Assembly: GCA_009746045.1 (NCBI GenBank)
Contig: RPFO01000667.1
Coordinates: forward strand, 1,538,252-1,602,251
Direction: 5' to 3'
From: Mesostigma viride
Taxonomy: Eukaryota; Streptophyta; Mesostigmatophyceae; Mesostigmatales; Mesostigmataceae
Length of the DNA: 64,000 nucleotides
Positions 21,660-32,900 of the stretch are shown piece by piece. A model generated the notes under the pieces. That model saw only the letters and a program-made list of their open reading frames with translations. It was not told the origin of the DNA and ran no database searches. Position numbers and translations under genes: made by a program. Within the stretch, counting starts at the first letter, position 1, and each line of letters begins with the position of its first letter.

Positions 21660-21958
21660 CTACATGATCTCCCAACGAGTCATGTTATAATTTAATTTTT
21701 AATTTAAATTGTGGCACCTGAAATTAAATAAGAGGTTTACCTCCTGCGTAGGGACCTCCTACACGCTGGACGACGCCTTGATCGATCCTGGCGCAGCAAC
21801 AATGGCGACGGGATCTCTGGCCGACCTACCCCCAGCTCCAGCAGGCAGCAGGGAAGCAGCCGCCGGTTTACTGGAGGGGGGCGGCCATCTACGTTGACAA
21901 CAAGCCATGCATGCAGGGCAGGCGACTCCAGCCACCCCAGCAACCCCAACCTAGCTGG
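21655..21958 (+). mobile_element. LINE 3'-end scrap and ORF1 C-terminal fragment
   Basis: GTGCTACATGATCTCCCAAC with a slightly broken hairpin and an AT tail (21660-21710) is followed by about 210 bp (21747-21958) matching the end of the ORF1 genes at 24.6 and 48.2 kb. That part encodes the TLDD, LAQQQRR and VYWRGA region and is frameshifted. It is non-functional. Confidence 0.65.
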
Positions 21959-22035
21959 CTGTCCGCGACACTCCCGGAGCTAGTGTACACCACCCCCCGC
22001 CCCCCCGTTTTCCGGGGGTGGCGGGTGTGGGGGGG

Positions 22036-22960
22036 TCTTGACCCCCGACTCTTGCATCGTTAATTGTTGGTCAAAGACTATGACCCCGACATTATGCTCC
22101 GTCAAGTCCGGTGTTTTTTGCAACGTCACCCACATCTGTTCGGTGCTGCCCCTTGGCACAAGCTCTACAAACAGGTCGTGGACCGGCTGGATCGCATAGT
22201 ATCTCCGCACATCTGAACCCTGTGATGCCAGATCTCCTTTGCGGCCGTTCCGAGCTTGGCACTGGATTCGTTGTCCACTGGATTCATCGCGTCGCTGCAG
22301 CAACACGATGTTTTCTGGCATACGCGGGCTTTTGGTTCCCGCCGCACATTTGAAAGTGTTGTCTTCCGGCTTTTTGCCTTTGCACCAGCCGTGTGCAGTT
22401 CTTGGACGCTTGGAATCATGGCATGGCTAACGTAATGACTGACTATAGCTAGACCTTTTCAGTGGTTTTCCATTTGTGGGTATTTCCTCGTAAATGGTGG
22501 GAGAGCGATCGCAGCAATGGTGCTCACCACTAGCCACTCCCGGCCAGTTAGGCTCGAAACAAACGCCCTGATCAAGCATGCTGTTTCCGGCCCCACCGTC
22601 TAGGTCATCTAGTCGCTCTACACGTAAGCCAGCCGAGCCATAATTTCAATGCACAAGGCTACACATTTCCATCACCATTCATCTTCATCATCCCGAACGA
22701 CTCGAACACGCGGACAAGATAACAGAAGGCTCGAGCTACCATGTTCCGGATTCTCCTGATTTCTGGCCTGCGCTGGTTGTCTCCTTGATAATTTCAATGC
22801 ACAAGGCTACACATTTCCATCACCATTCATATTCATCATCCTGAACGACTCGAACACGCGGACAAAATAACGGCAGGCTCGAGCTACCATGGTCCGGATT
22901 CTCCCAATTTCTGGCCTGCGCTGGTTGTCTCCTTGATAGTTGTCTCGCTAGTTAAGTAAG
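22036..22960 (-). repeat. Dispersed repeat family C, copy 1
   Basis: Longest copy of an unclassified repeat also present at 25704-26338 (+), 46652-46760 (+, partial) and 48736-49420 (-). In minus orientation it encodes a broken frame with a CTRCKGKKPED-like CxxC motif (KNCTRCKGKNP in the 48.9-kb copy), then MPENIVLLQRRD, EIWHHRVQM, and, in this copy, VRRYYAIQPVHDLFVELVP and QKTPDLTEHNVGVIVFDQQ. The outer edge is the GACAACCAGCGCAGGCC motif, present twice near 22.78 and 22.93 kb. No transposase or RT motif was recognised, so its class is unknown. Confidence 0.6.
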
Positions 22961-23164
22961 TAAGTAAGTACTTGCGTGTCATGCGCAAAGGCATGCCACG
23001 GAGTCCTATGCTAATCTCATTAGAAAAATAATTACACAATTTAAGTTTAAACAAATATCGTCTGCATCATCCCCCAACAGTTAAGCACTAGATGGGGATG
23101 TAATCCTCATCCGAGCTGTCCGGTCTCGCTAGTTCACAGGCACGATCAAGCATTTAGCCATGCT

Positions 23165-24890
23165 ATGCCTATGCAGAGCCACGAGCCACGAGCCACGAGG
23201 TAGCCATGGCTGACGGCGGAGCTCAGAACTTTCGCGTCTGAGCCCCAAATTCCGTCAGATCACTTGCAACCGATGCATCTTTTCTAGGCGCATCTGCTAC
23301 TATAAACGGTTACTGTAACGCAGTATTGTGACCAGCCTGCAGCTATTACGCGAACTGCTATTATGACGAGCAAACGCACAACAACGCAACGCAGCCTGGC
23401 GAATGCGTTAGGCAATGAAAATACGCATGCAGCTTCGGCTGCAGCTTCGCCCACCGGCCCAGATGGCAACGGTGACACTAGTCGTGCGCTGGTGCTCGCC
23501 CAGCCTCCCGGGCTCGCCTCGCCCTCTGCATCGCCTGAACCTAAGCGCAGTCGCTCTGCTGAGCCGCCCTGGGAAGAGACCTCCTTTGACGTCAACAGCT
23601 CCGGCTTCTGGCGACGCGGCCCCGGAGCCTTCATGGAAGACGTGTTTTCCGGCAATCACACCTCGCTTCTAGCCTTGTGCGTGTACCTCACGTCCCACAA
23701 CCATGGCCGCTGGCCTGGTGACGGCAAGCTTGTCGACCCCGCCGAGGCTCTCCCAATCATTCACCGCATGAGTCGCCCCAAGCTCCAACGCTTCGCCCTC
23801 TGCTCCCTTGTTGGACGCTCCGAATCCGAGATCTGGGCTTCCCAACCGCCCCCCCCCACCTTCCCCACCGAAGCCAGGTCATCCGCACCCTCCTCAAGGA
23901 AGCTTTCGAGCAGCACGTGACCCCTCTTGCCGCAGATGTGGCGGCAATTGGCGGCACGCTGGCTGCTGAGCTCCCCACCATCCCCACCGCCACCGCCACC
24001 CTCCTCGCCTCCACCCCCCCCCCCCCTCCGCCTCCACCGACTCCATCACCGCCCAGCTCCGCGACATCGACCAGCGCCTCAAGGATAATGCAATCGCTAT
24101 TGAGGTCTTGCAGAACACAGCAGGCCTCACCGCCCAGGCAGTGAAGGACATTGCCGCCAAGCCAGCCCCGGCTGGCCTGGCCGGCGATGCTCCTCCCATC
24201 ACGACCTGGGCGGACATGCTTAAGCAACATACCACCTCCACCACCTCCGCCGTCGCAGCCCAGCTCCAGCGGCAGACGCTTGACCTCCGCGAGGAGGCCG
24301 AGCTCGCCAAGCGCAGCCTCAACGCCATACTCAAGAACTTCGACATGGAAGAAGGTGAGAATTCCGAGAAGCTTGCACGTGCGTTTGAGAGCAAAATCCT
24401 TGCACGCATGGGCCTTCTTGGTGAGATCAAGCTGACCGCCCACCGCCTCCCCCGCGCGCGGGGTAAGGCAGGGGCGCCTCCGCTTCTTCTCATCTTTGAT
24501 AGCCCAGCGGACAAGATTTCGTTCCTCAGACGCCGCAAGCGGCTCGAGAATACTCCCTTCACCGTGGACGACGACTTGACCCTGGCACAGCAACAACGGC
24601 GACGGGAGCTATGGCCGACCTACCTCCAGCTCCGGCAGACCAAGGCGGGCCAGCCGGTGTACTGGAAGGGGGCGGCCATCTACGTCGGCCACAAGCCCTG
24701 GCAAGCGACCCCCTCGACCACCGCGGCCCCAGCAACTCCAGCCCCAGCCTAGGGGAATACAGCAGTAGTGTAGAATAGTTAGACAGTGGCCTTGTACATG
24801 CCCGCCTACTACAGGCACTATACCAGCTTAGGCCTAGCCTTTTTAGTCATGTACATGTGTGCCTATGATGAGCCACCCTCCAGACGATTA
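23165..24890 (+). mobile_element. ORF1-only LINE-like element
   Basis: The 5' UTR contains the CCACGAGGTAGCCATGGCTG block shared with the copies at 46.79 kb and (inverted) 45.55 kb. The ORF1 pseudogene is at 23363-24752. A 3' region ends in (TTAA)n at 24887-24905. No endonuclease or RT follows, so it depends on enzymes supplied in trans. Confidence 0.65.
23363..24752 (+). pseudogene. LINE ORF1-like protein, frameshifted
   Basis: Starts MTSKRTTTQRSLANAL, like the 46921 copy. Similarity runs through three frames: 23363 to about 23850, then about 23850-24015, then about 24015-24752. Both shifts sit at poly-C runs. The layout is a Ser/Ala/Pro-rich N-terminus, a middle helical region (LREEAELAKRSLNAILKNF) likely to form a coiled coil, and a C-terminal domain with LPRARGKAGAPPLLLIF, DDDLTLAQQQRRRELWP and PVYWKGAAIYVGHKPW. 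This order resembles the nucleic-acid-binding ORF1p of L1-type LINEs. The TAG is at 24750-24752. The frame breaks could be real decay or homopolymer errors. Confidence 0.7.
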
Positions 24891-25700
24891 ATTAATTAAT
24901 TAATTATCAACATCACTCCGTTGGGAGTCAATGTAGCACATATCCCTGAGAAGGGGCATATGGCTTTCAATACATCCTAGGCTACTTCATGCAAGGGTGG
25001 GAATGTAAGCAACACTTGCTCTAGGTGCCGCAAGGGCACCTGCACCACCATGCTGTCTCAGGTTCAACCCAGCGAAGGGGATCCTGGCACGGGGGAGGAA
25101 GATCATCATGGCTATACAAGGGCTAGGGCATGGCTTCTCGACAGAGAGCATCTCTCTGCATGGCATATCCAGACGATGCCTAGCTTTATTTAATTATGCA
25201 GTGCCCATGCAGGGAGTAACTCTCTGCTGAGACGCCATGCCCTAGCTTTTTGTATAGCTATGCTGATCTTAGCCACATACCTTCCACCCCATATGTCATG
25301 CAGGCCTTCTAGGCCCTCTCCTCAAGCCCCCCCTAGGTGCCTGTGCTTGTTTAGGAGGCATGAACCATCATGGAGGTGCAGGTGCACCTAGTGCACCCAG
25401 AGCAGGTGATAGTCGTACATCCTACACCTGCAGGTTGTCGCCCTGATTGTATTACAAACCCATAGATGCCCCTTTCTCAGGGCTATGTGTTACATATGCT
25501 CCCCACGGAGCTATGATTTTAATTAATTAATTTTGAATTGATCTTCCCCCCCATGACAGGCTCCCCCTTCGCTGGGCATAGCTTGAAGATCATGGGGATG
25601 CAAGTGCCCTGGTGCACCTAGAGCAAGGGTCCTTTACATCCCCACCCTTGCAGGAAGTAGCTTAGGATGTATGATAGGCCATATGCCCCCCTCTCAGGGG
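24891..25700. repeat. Inverted pair of retroelement 3' UTR fragments
   Basis: 24915-25200 reads as a minus-oriented 3' UTR, beginning with the hairpin ACTCCGTTGGGAGT (24915-24928) and followed by GTAGCACAT and GGGGCATATGGC. 25220-25530 reads as a plus-oriented copy ending GCTCCCCACGGAGC (25498-25511) and (AATT)n. 25560-25700 is a further plus-oriented piece (CTTGCAGGAAGTAGCTTAGG). There is no ORF. Confidence 0.6.
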
Positions 25701-25703
25701 CTA

Positions 25704-26338
25704 TGTGCTACATATCAAAGAGACAACCAGCGCAGGCCAGAAATCGGGAGAATCCGGACCATGGTAGCTCGAGCCTGCCGTTATCTTTTCCGCGTTTTCG
25801 AGTCGTTCAGGATGATGAAGATGAATGGTGATGGAAATGTGTATCCTTGTGCATTGAAATTATGGCTGGCTTACGTGTGGAGCGACTAGATGACCTAGAC
25901 GGTGGGGCCGGAAACAGCATGCTTGATCAGGGCGTGTGTTTCTAGCCTAACTGGCCGGGAGTGTCTAGTGGTGAGCACCATTGCTGCGATCGCTCTCCCA
26001 CCATTTACGAGGAAATACCCACAAATGGGAAACCACTGAAAAGGTCTAGCTAGTCAGTCATCACGTTAGCCATGCCATGATTCCAAACGTCCAAGAACTG
26101 CACACGGTGCAAAGGCAAAAAGCCGGAGGACAGCACTTTCAAATGTGCGGCGGGAACCAAAAGCCCGCGGATGCCAGAAAACATCGTGTTGCGGCAGCGA
26201 CGCGACGATGTGGACAACGAATCCAGTGCCAAGCTCGGAACGGCCGCAAAGGAGATCTGGCATCACAGGGTTCAGATGTGCGGAGATACTATGCGATCCA
26301 GCCGGTCCACGACCTGTTTGTAGAGCTTGTGCCATATA
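25704..26338 (+). repeat. Dispersed repeat family C, copy 2
   Basis: Plus-oriented copy from GAGACAACCAGCGCAGGCCA to GTTTGTAGAGCTTGTGCC. It carries the same CxxC-type coding remnant (AACTGCACACGGTGCAAAGG at 26096) and the MPENIV segment, with frameshifts. It is followed by about three 13-bp CCCACATATACT units (26340-26372). Confidence 0.6.
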
Positions 26339-26447
26339 CTCCCACATATACTCCCACATATACTCCCACATATTCTGATCAGACACTCCGCAAAGGTGAA
26401 AACCTTTGCGTTCAGTGCCGGGCCGCGGAAAACGCGGAAAACGCGAT

Positions 26448-26515
26448 CTGCAAATGAATCCGACCGGAATCGAACTGGGGACCTCTCGCACCAATTTTGC
26501 TGACTATAGGACGGA
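26448..26515 (-). other. tRNA-like box A/box B sequence
   Basis: On the minus strand TAGTCAGCAAAATTGG (box A-like) is followed after about 17 bases by AGTTCGATTCCGG (near-perfect box B). GTCCGTC and GTCGGAT flanks can pair as an acceptor stem with one mismatch. The interval is too short for an anticodon arm, so it is a tRNA relic or SINE head, not a functional tRNA. Confidence 0.4.
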
Positions 26516-26611
26516 CGTCTCCGGTTACCATGGCATCGCCAACTTACACCTACAGTCATCCGCAAAAGTTCTCCTGTCCGGGGAGTGATGCAAGCCTTTC
26601 GGATTTGGTAC

Positions 26612-26675
26612 TAGATAAACTCCCACATATACTCCCAACGGAGTTATGTTACAATTCAATTCAATTCAATAGGCG
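26612..26675 (+). mobile_element. Retroelement 3' end with (AATTC)n tail
   Basis: ACTCCCAACGGAGT (26631-26644) followed by TATGTTACAATTCAATTCAA: the terminal hairpin and pentanucleotide tail without the rest of the element. Confidence 0.65.
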
Positions 26676-26911
26676 CGATTGCAACTTGGAAGAGAGATTA
26701 AGGCAGTGACCCATCATGAACATTAGTTTTGCCAAAATAAAAATAGAAGAAAGTATCAAGGAGACACCAAGCGCAGGCCAGAAATTGAAAAATGGAAAGT
26801 ATCAGTGATCCTTCATGATGCTTTCCAAAAGGTTCGTGTGTTATGGTAAAGTTGAGAAGTGACCATGGCCTAAAGCGCTCGTAACATGGGAAGGGTTAGG
26901 AAAAGAGTCTT
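26676..26911. other. Spacer before the tRNA genes
   Basis: A second edge-like motif of repeat family C (AGCGCAGGCCAGAAATTG) lies near 26770. No coding frame is recognised. AAAA at 26901-26904 gives the oligo-T Pol III stop for the minus-strand tRNA. Confidence 0.5.
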
Positions 26912-26982
26912 GTCTTAGCCGAGAATCGAACTCGGATCTAATGCTTGGAAGGCATTTATCCTTACCATTGGACTACTAAGAC
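26912..26982 (-). tRNA. trnG-UCC: tRNA-Gly (anticodon UCC)
   Basis: 71 nt. The acceptor GTCTTAG pairs fully with CTAAGAC. D stem is GTCC/GGAT, anticodon stem AATGC/GCATT with loop CTTCCAA (UCC), T stem CCGAG/CTCGG with loop TTCGATT. CCA is not encoded, as in eukaryotic nuclear genes. A T4 run begins 8 nt after the 3' end. No intron. Confidence 0.93.
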
Positions 26983-27063
26983 TGACATCCGGACCGTACC
27001 GTACCTCACACGGGTCCAAAAAGCGCCAAAAAGAAGTTGCACAAAAGGAAGCGACGTCATGAT

Positions 27064-27134
27064 GTCTTAGCCGAGAATCGAACTCGGATCTAATGCTTGG
27101 AAGGCATTTATCCTAACCATTGGACTACTAAGAC
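27064..27134 (-). tRNA. trnG-UCC: tRNA-Gly (anticodon UCC), second copy
   Basis: Same 71-nt cloverleaf as the copy 81 bp to the left, differing at a single D-loop base (AATGGTTA here, AATGGTAA there). An oligo-T stop lies 17 nt downstream (AAAA at 27043-27046 on the plus strand). The pair looks like a recent tandem duplication. Confidence 0.93.
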
Positions 27135-29823
27135 GTTCATTGCTGCCTTCCCAATGGATTTACACAATATAAACTATACGTTCTTGTGCCGTTTACCGTC
27201 ATGCTTTTCGTCTTTTACCAACACACAGCCCACGTTGCTCATCGATATTTTGTTGCCAAAATAATGGTGGCAGTGACCGCAAATAACGCACGAGCTATAT
27301 GCTAGGTCAACAAGAAAATATTTGGGGACGCAAGCGCCTATCGCTAATTAACGCTGTAACCTGTGCATTACGAAGGACATCAAGCCATTGATCGCTTTAA
27401 TACTAGTACTGAACTCTCTCTATCAAACAGCTGCCATAAATTATGACTGGAACAGGTACAGAAGAGTAAGCTCTTAGTTACATAAAGTCACACCAGCGAC
27501 CCCTACATTGGCGAGCCGGCATATCTCGTCATTCGATGGAGTCAGCTTTTACAGCCCGCAATTCAACCTTTGAATTGGCCTTTCAGCAAAGATAACTTTC
27601 CTATCTGACATTACTTTTTCAGCGGACTACGCGCATTCCGCAAAAGTAAAAGGGCTCTCCTTTCGCGAATATGACCCATGGCTGCATTTGACAACGTGGG
27701 ACACTACTGCAAGCACCGGCATTCTAGACTGTGCGCACTTTCCAACCAATAGCTTGTCATGGCCGACTAGTTTCTAGGAAATTAATCTAACCGACAGGAC
27801 TGTCCTGATTGCTCCCGAGGACCGCTGGCACGTCTAGATTCGGCCCATCCGACCCCCTGGAGGGGTCGCTATCGCGAAGCCTAGGTCCTTCCCACGCGTC
27901 TGCTCGTCTCTTCGCGCCTCCTCTCAACCCAGGCATGCTCAACCCAGGCCAATGAGACGCGGGGACTACACGTTATCCCACGAAGAAAGACAGCCTGGCA
28001 TCCTATTGTTGCCAGCACATGATGGGGGCTTAATGCGGTCACGCCCTGCAGGCCGGATTCATGAGACGGCTTTCTCCCAACGTCTCCCATGATGACCAAT
28101 ATAGTGCCGTCATCGGCGGTCGGCCTTATCCTGGTCCTCTTTCTTTCTGGGCCACTTCTAAGCCTTTCATCCACTGACATGGTACGCTAGTTCGAGAATT
28201 TGATGGTATTGATGGTATGCATTCGACTTGTCAGGAATAAAGAGCTTGCATGTTGGTGTTACGCCGATTCTGATGACACTGATGGTGCGGGTTTACGCCC
28301 TGATGCCTTCATAGTGTAGAGTATCTGAATGCATGAAAATCTGAACGTATAGTAATTGGCTGTATAGTAATGGGAACGCAGCTCTGCTTACAAGAGCGTG
28401 CTACCGCTTCACTAACCCCTGCTGGATTTCACTTTTCTAGTGGCATCCGCAACAGGTGTTGCCGTTGTAGAGAGTCAGACTGCGGGGTTTAGTGAGGCGG
28501 GGGTGAGGGTTTGATGTGTGTTAACTTGGGGGGCGGGGGGGGGGGAAGCGATGGTGGGTGCCGTGAGTCGGGAGGGATGAGTCAACGCATGAGAGTGGTC
28601 ACTTAGAGGGGCTACTTAGATCGGGAAGGAATGTTTTGAACTTGCGTATTTCTTCACCAGGACATATTTTGACAACAAGGGGGGCGGGGGTTGCCTTGCG
28701 CAGCCATAGGATGAAAGCAGATAACATAAGTGCCATCATGACCATCATAGTAGCAAATTCGTGTAAATGGCCGATCTTGTGCGGCCCCTTGTCGTAGTTG
28801 TGAACGCTTTCAAAAACCAGGTGGTTTCCGCTGCCGTCATATCTTGCATGTCTGCCAGCACAGCTTGCATGACGCGCGCACCCTCGTCACCCGCATGCCC
28901 ATGTGTTGGTGTGTCCACCAGCGCACCTGAGATGCCACGCGCTCACCTTGCATGTCCCCCAGCTCACGTCACGCCTCGCATGTCTACGCGCATGATGTGT
29001 TTTGGTGTGTTCACCAGCGCACCTTTTATCCATCATATATCCCTATATGATATACAGCACAATGTATCATATATCCCTACATGATATATATTCAAAAGTA
29101 TAAATACTTACATCAGAGTAAAGGCACCCGGCCACGTAAAAATAAACAAAGCAAACGCTAACAAGAGATACCAAGACAAAACAACTACAGCCGGCATGAT
29201 ATATATATGTATTTCACCTTCGTAATCTATCATTCTCAATGAATATATATACATATATTTCACTATAACACAGAGATCTATGCGTATAGTGAATGTATGA
29301 TATATCACTACGTGACATATATATTTCACCATGCCAATCTCACCACCGTAATTTATCATTCTTAATGAATATATATTTCACTATACGCCCACTCTTCAGC
29401 ATATGTCGTGAGTTGCATATGCATGCGTGCCTATGTGGCATGTGCTCAGGTAGCATGACCCAATCTAATAATAGTTATAATAATCATACCAGGTGCCAGA
29501 ATAAGTCTATGACTACTAATATTCCTATTCTTCCTGTTATTACTACTATTATTATAGCAATGGCCCCACAGCTTGCACGCGTGTTGCACGCGTCGGGGAG
29601 TTGGTCGCACCTCACGTGCCTGCCGTGTATGTTGCCATGCATGCATGGGTTCATTAGGGCGCGTGTACGTCTCCAGCATCTATGCATCAGTCACATCCCT
29701 GCGTGGGGAGGCCAACTTAGGCTTGTGGGTTGCCAGCACGGAAATGTTTGCCCGGTCAATGTTGTTGCCATATGAGTTCAGAGAAATAATTTCCTATGCG
29801 CTGCCTCTGTTATTTTACCTTTC

Positions 29824-29824
<1 letters not shown>
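27135..29824. other. Intergenic, no gene recognised
   Basis: 2.7 kb with no ORF showing a recognisable domain. AT-rich, low-complexity ATATAT/TGATATA stretches occupy 29030-29390. A poly-G run lies at about 28534. Exons encoding the missing N-terminus of the GT29 gene could be here, but none could be supported. Confidence 0.5.

Positions 29825-29825
<1 letters not shown>

Positions 29826-29902
<77 letters not shown>
29826..29902. repeat. (TC)n microsatellite
   Basis: About 38 uninterrupted TC dinucleotides. It ends 19 bases before an AG (29921-29922) that opens the first recognisable GT29 exon, so it would serve as that exon's polypyrimidine tract. Confidence 0.95.
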
Positions 29903-29906
<4 letters not shown>

Positions 29907-29922
29907 GTGGACCAACCACCAG

Positions 29923-32900
29923 GGCCACGAGGCAGGCCAACCGCGGACCACAAATGGACCCCCAGTCGCCAGCACACATGGCCCAGTGACCACATCAGCA
30001 GGACGGGGCCCATCCACAGTCCCTCCGACGCCCCGCCCAGGACCTCCACGAGAAGGGACACTTCAATCTATTCTTAGTCCCCCGGACGTCCGACCTCAAC
30101 CCACACTTTCATCCATTCTTAGTCCGAGGGATGCCCGACCTCAATCCAGCTCAAGTCCCGGGGAAGGTCCACCCCAATCCAGCTCCGGTCCCAGGGAGGT
30201 CCGGTTCGACCCCAGGGACATCCGCCGCGGTCGCCAGAACAAGACGGTCATCGTCGTGGGCAGCGGCCGCAGCGTGCTGGGCTCCGGCATGGGCCCCCTG
30301 ATCGACGCATTTGACGAGGTGGCACGCTTTGTGTGGTACCGCACGGTGGGGTATGAGAGGGATGTCGGAAGGCGGACGACCGTCGTGTTTGCGTCGGAAC
30401 GCAAGCCGCCGAGCGTGGGGCCGACCATCATGCACATGCCCAAAGGTGGGGGCCAGTAACCCTTGGTGCAAACAGGAACCATCCCATGTAAACAGATCAA
30501 ATAAGTATGACGAGCAGTATGGGGTGTGCCTAGTAGTGCTTATTGATAGTTGCGGGCATACCAGCATGCACATGCCCATAGGTGGGGGATAGTAACCCTT
30601 GATATTGGAAGGAACCCTGCTACACAAACAGATATGGCGAGTGTCTAATACAGGCTATTGATGGTGAGGGCCATACCATCATGCACATGCCCAAGGGTAC
30701 AGGCGCTGGAATCGGTCAGGTACATTAACCCCGTGGGCTACAGGTAGTTGTACAGTAACTGTGAGGTACAGTTACCGGGTAGCGATTGGCTGGTTGCGTC
30801 GGAGCGCAAGTCGCCGCGTGTGGAGCCTGATGAGATAAAAGAACATTACCAGGTTGCCGGTAAATCTGTTCTTATCACAAATAGTGGCAGACCGTCATGC
30901 TCATGCTGATACTTGAGGGTGAGCGCTAGGGCTATAGGAAACCGGTTGGCAACCTAACCAGTCGTTGGTAAGTCAGGGTCTTCTCACTCACCCGTCATGC
31001 GCATGCCAAAAGGTAGGGGTCGATGACCGAATGAATGGAACTGACTAGGACTCGTTTCATGACGAACACGAGCTGACGTCATGCACATGCCCAACTTATC
31101 ATGACAGTCATTCCGATAATCAGTGGGCCATGATATGAAGATTTTAGTGCTAGATCATCTTCATGCTGCCGAGCGCCCACCCCACCCCACCCCACCCCAC
31201 CCCACCCCACCCCGCCCCGCCCCGCCCTGCCCCGCCCCGCCCCGCCCCGCCCCGCCCCGCCCGCCCCGCCCCGCCCCGCCCCGCCCCGCCCCGCCCCGCC
31301 CCCCCCGCCCCGCCCCGCCCCGCCCCGCCCCGCCCGCCCCGCCCCGCCCCGCCCCGCCCCGCCCCGCCCCGCCCCGCCCCGCCCCGCCCCGCCCCGCCCC
31401 GCCCCGCCCCGCCCCGCCCCCTGCCCCGCCCCGCCCCGCCCCGCCCCGCCCTGCCCCGCCCCGCCCCGCCCCGCCCCGCCCCGCCCCGCCCCGCCCCACC
31501 CCGCCCCGCCCCGCCCCGCCCCGCCCCGCCCCGCCCCGCCCCGCCCCGCCCCGCCCCGCCCCGCCCGCCCCGCCCCGCCCCGCCCCGCCCCGCCCCGCCC
31601 CGCCCCGCCCCGCCCGCCCCGCCCCGCCCCGCCCCGCCCCGCCCCGCCCGCCCCGCCCCGCCCCGCCCCGCCCCGCCCCGCCCGCCCCGCCCCGCCCCCC
31701 CGCCCCGCCCCGCCCCGCCCCCCCACCCCACCCCACCCCACCCCACCCCACCCACCCCACCCCACCCCAGGTTCCCTTTTTTCTCCCGTTCTGCCCCTTA
31801 GGCCCTTATCCCCTGGTGCCCGTTCTCATGTGTCACGCGGGTTCTCCTGTCCCTCACTGTCCCCTTGCCCCGCCCCCCTCATGTGTGCATGTCTGCGTGT
31901 GGCTCGTCCCCTGGTGTGGGTCCTCTGATCCCCTTGGTCCCCCTGTGCCCCCCTCGCCCGGGTGGGACAACCCTTTTGTGGGTGGCGCGTTACGCGTGCC
32001 AGATCTGCGTGCCCTAGCGCACCACGCCCCCTCCTCCTCCTTGCCGCGCCTCATCCCCTTCCCTCTTCCCCTGTCCACTCCTCCTTGCCGCTCCTAAATC
32101 CCCTTCCCTCGTACCGTGTTCCCCCGTCCTCCTTGCCGCGCCTCATCCCCTTCCCTCTTCCCCTGTCCACTCCTCCTTGCCGCTCCTAAATCCCCTTCCC
32201 TCTTACCGTGTTCCCCCGTCCTCCTTGCCGCGCCTCATCCCCTTCCCTCTTCCCCTGTCCACTCCTCCTTGCCGCGCCTCATCCCCTTCCCTCTTCCCCT
32301 GTCCACTCCTCCTTGCCGCTCCTAAATCCCCTTCCCTCTTACCGTGTTCCCCCGTCCTCCTTGCCGCGCCTCATCCCCTTCCCTCTTCCCCTGTCCACTC
32401 CTCCTTGCCGCGCCTAAATCCCCTTCCCTCTTACCGTGTTCCCCCGTCCTCCTTGCCGCGCCTCATCCCTTCCCTCTTCCCCTGTCCACTCCTCCTTGCC
32501 GCTCCTAAATCCCCTTCCCTCTTACCGTGTTCCCCCGTCCTCCTTGCCGCGCCTCATCCCCTTCCCTCTTCCCCTGTCCACTCCTCCTTGCCGCGCCTAA
32601 ATCCCCTTCCCTCTTACCGTGTTCCCCCGTCCTCCTTGCCGCGCCTCATCCCCTTCCCTCTTCCCCTGTCCACTCCTCCTTGCCGCGCCTCATCCCCTTC
32701 CCTCTTCCCCTGTCCACTCCTCCTTGCCGCGCCTCATCCCCTTCCCTCTTCCCCTGTCCACTCCTCCTTGCCGCGCCTCATCCCCTTTCCTCTTCCCCTG
32801 TCCACTCCTCCTTGCCGCGCCTCATCCCCTTCCCTCTTACCGTGTTCCCCCGTCCTCCTTGCCGCGCCTCATCCCCTTCCCTCTTCCCCTGTCCACTCCT

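Noticed and set aside
28376-28440. Minus-strand tRNA-like GTGAAGCGGTAGCACGCTCT with a GCTCT/AGAGC stem
   Set aside because: D-arm-like and anticodon-stem-like parts exist, but U33 is missing and there is no T arm or paired acceptor; not called as a gene.
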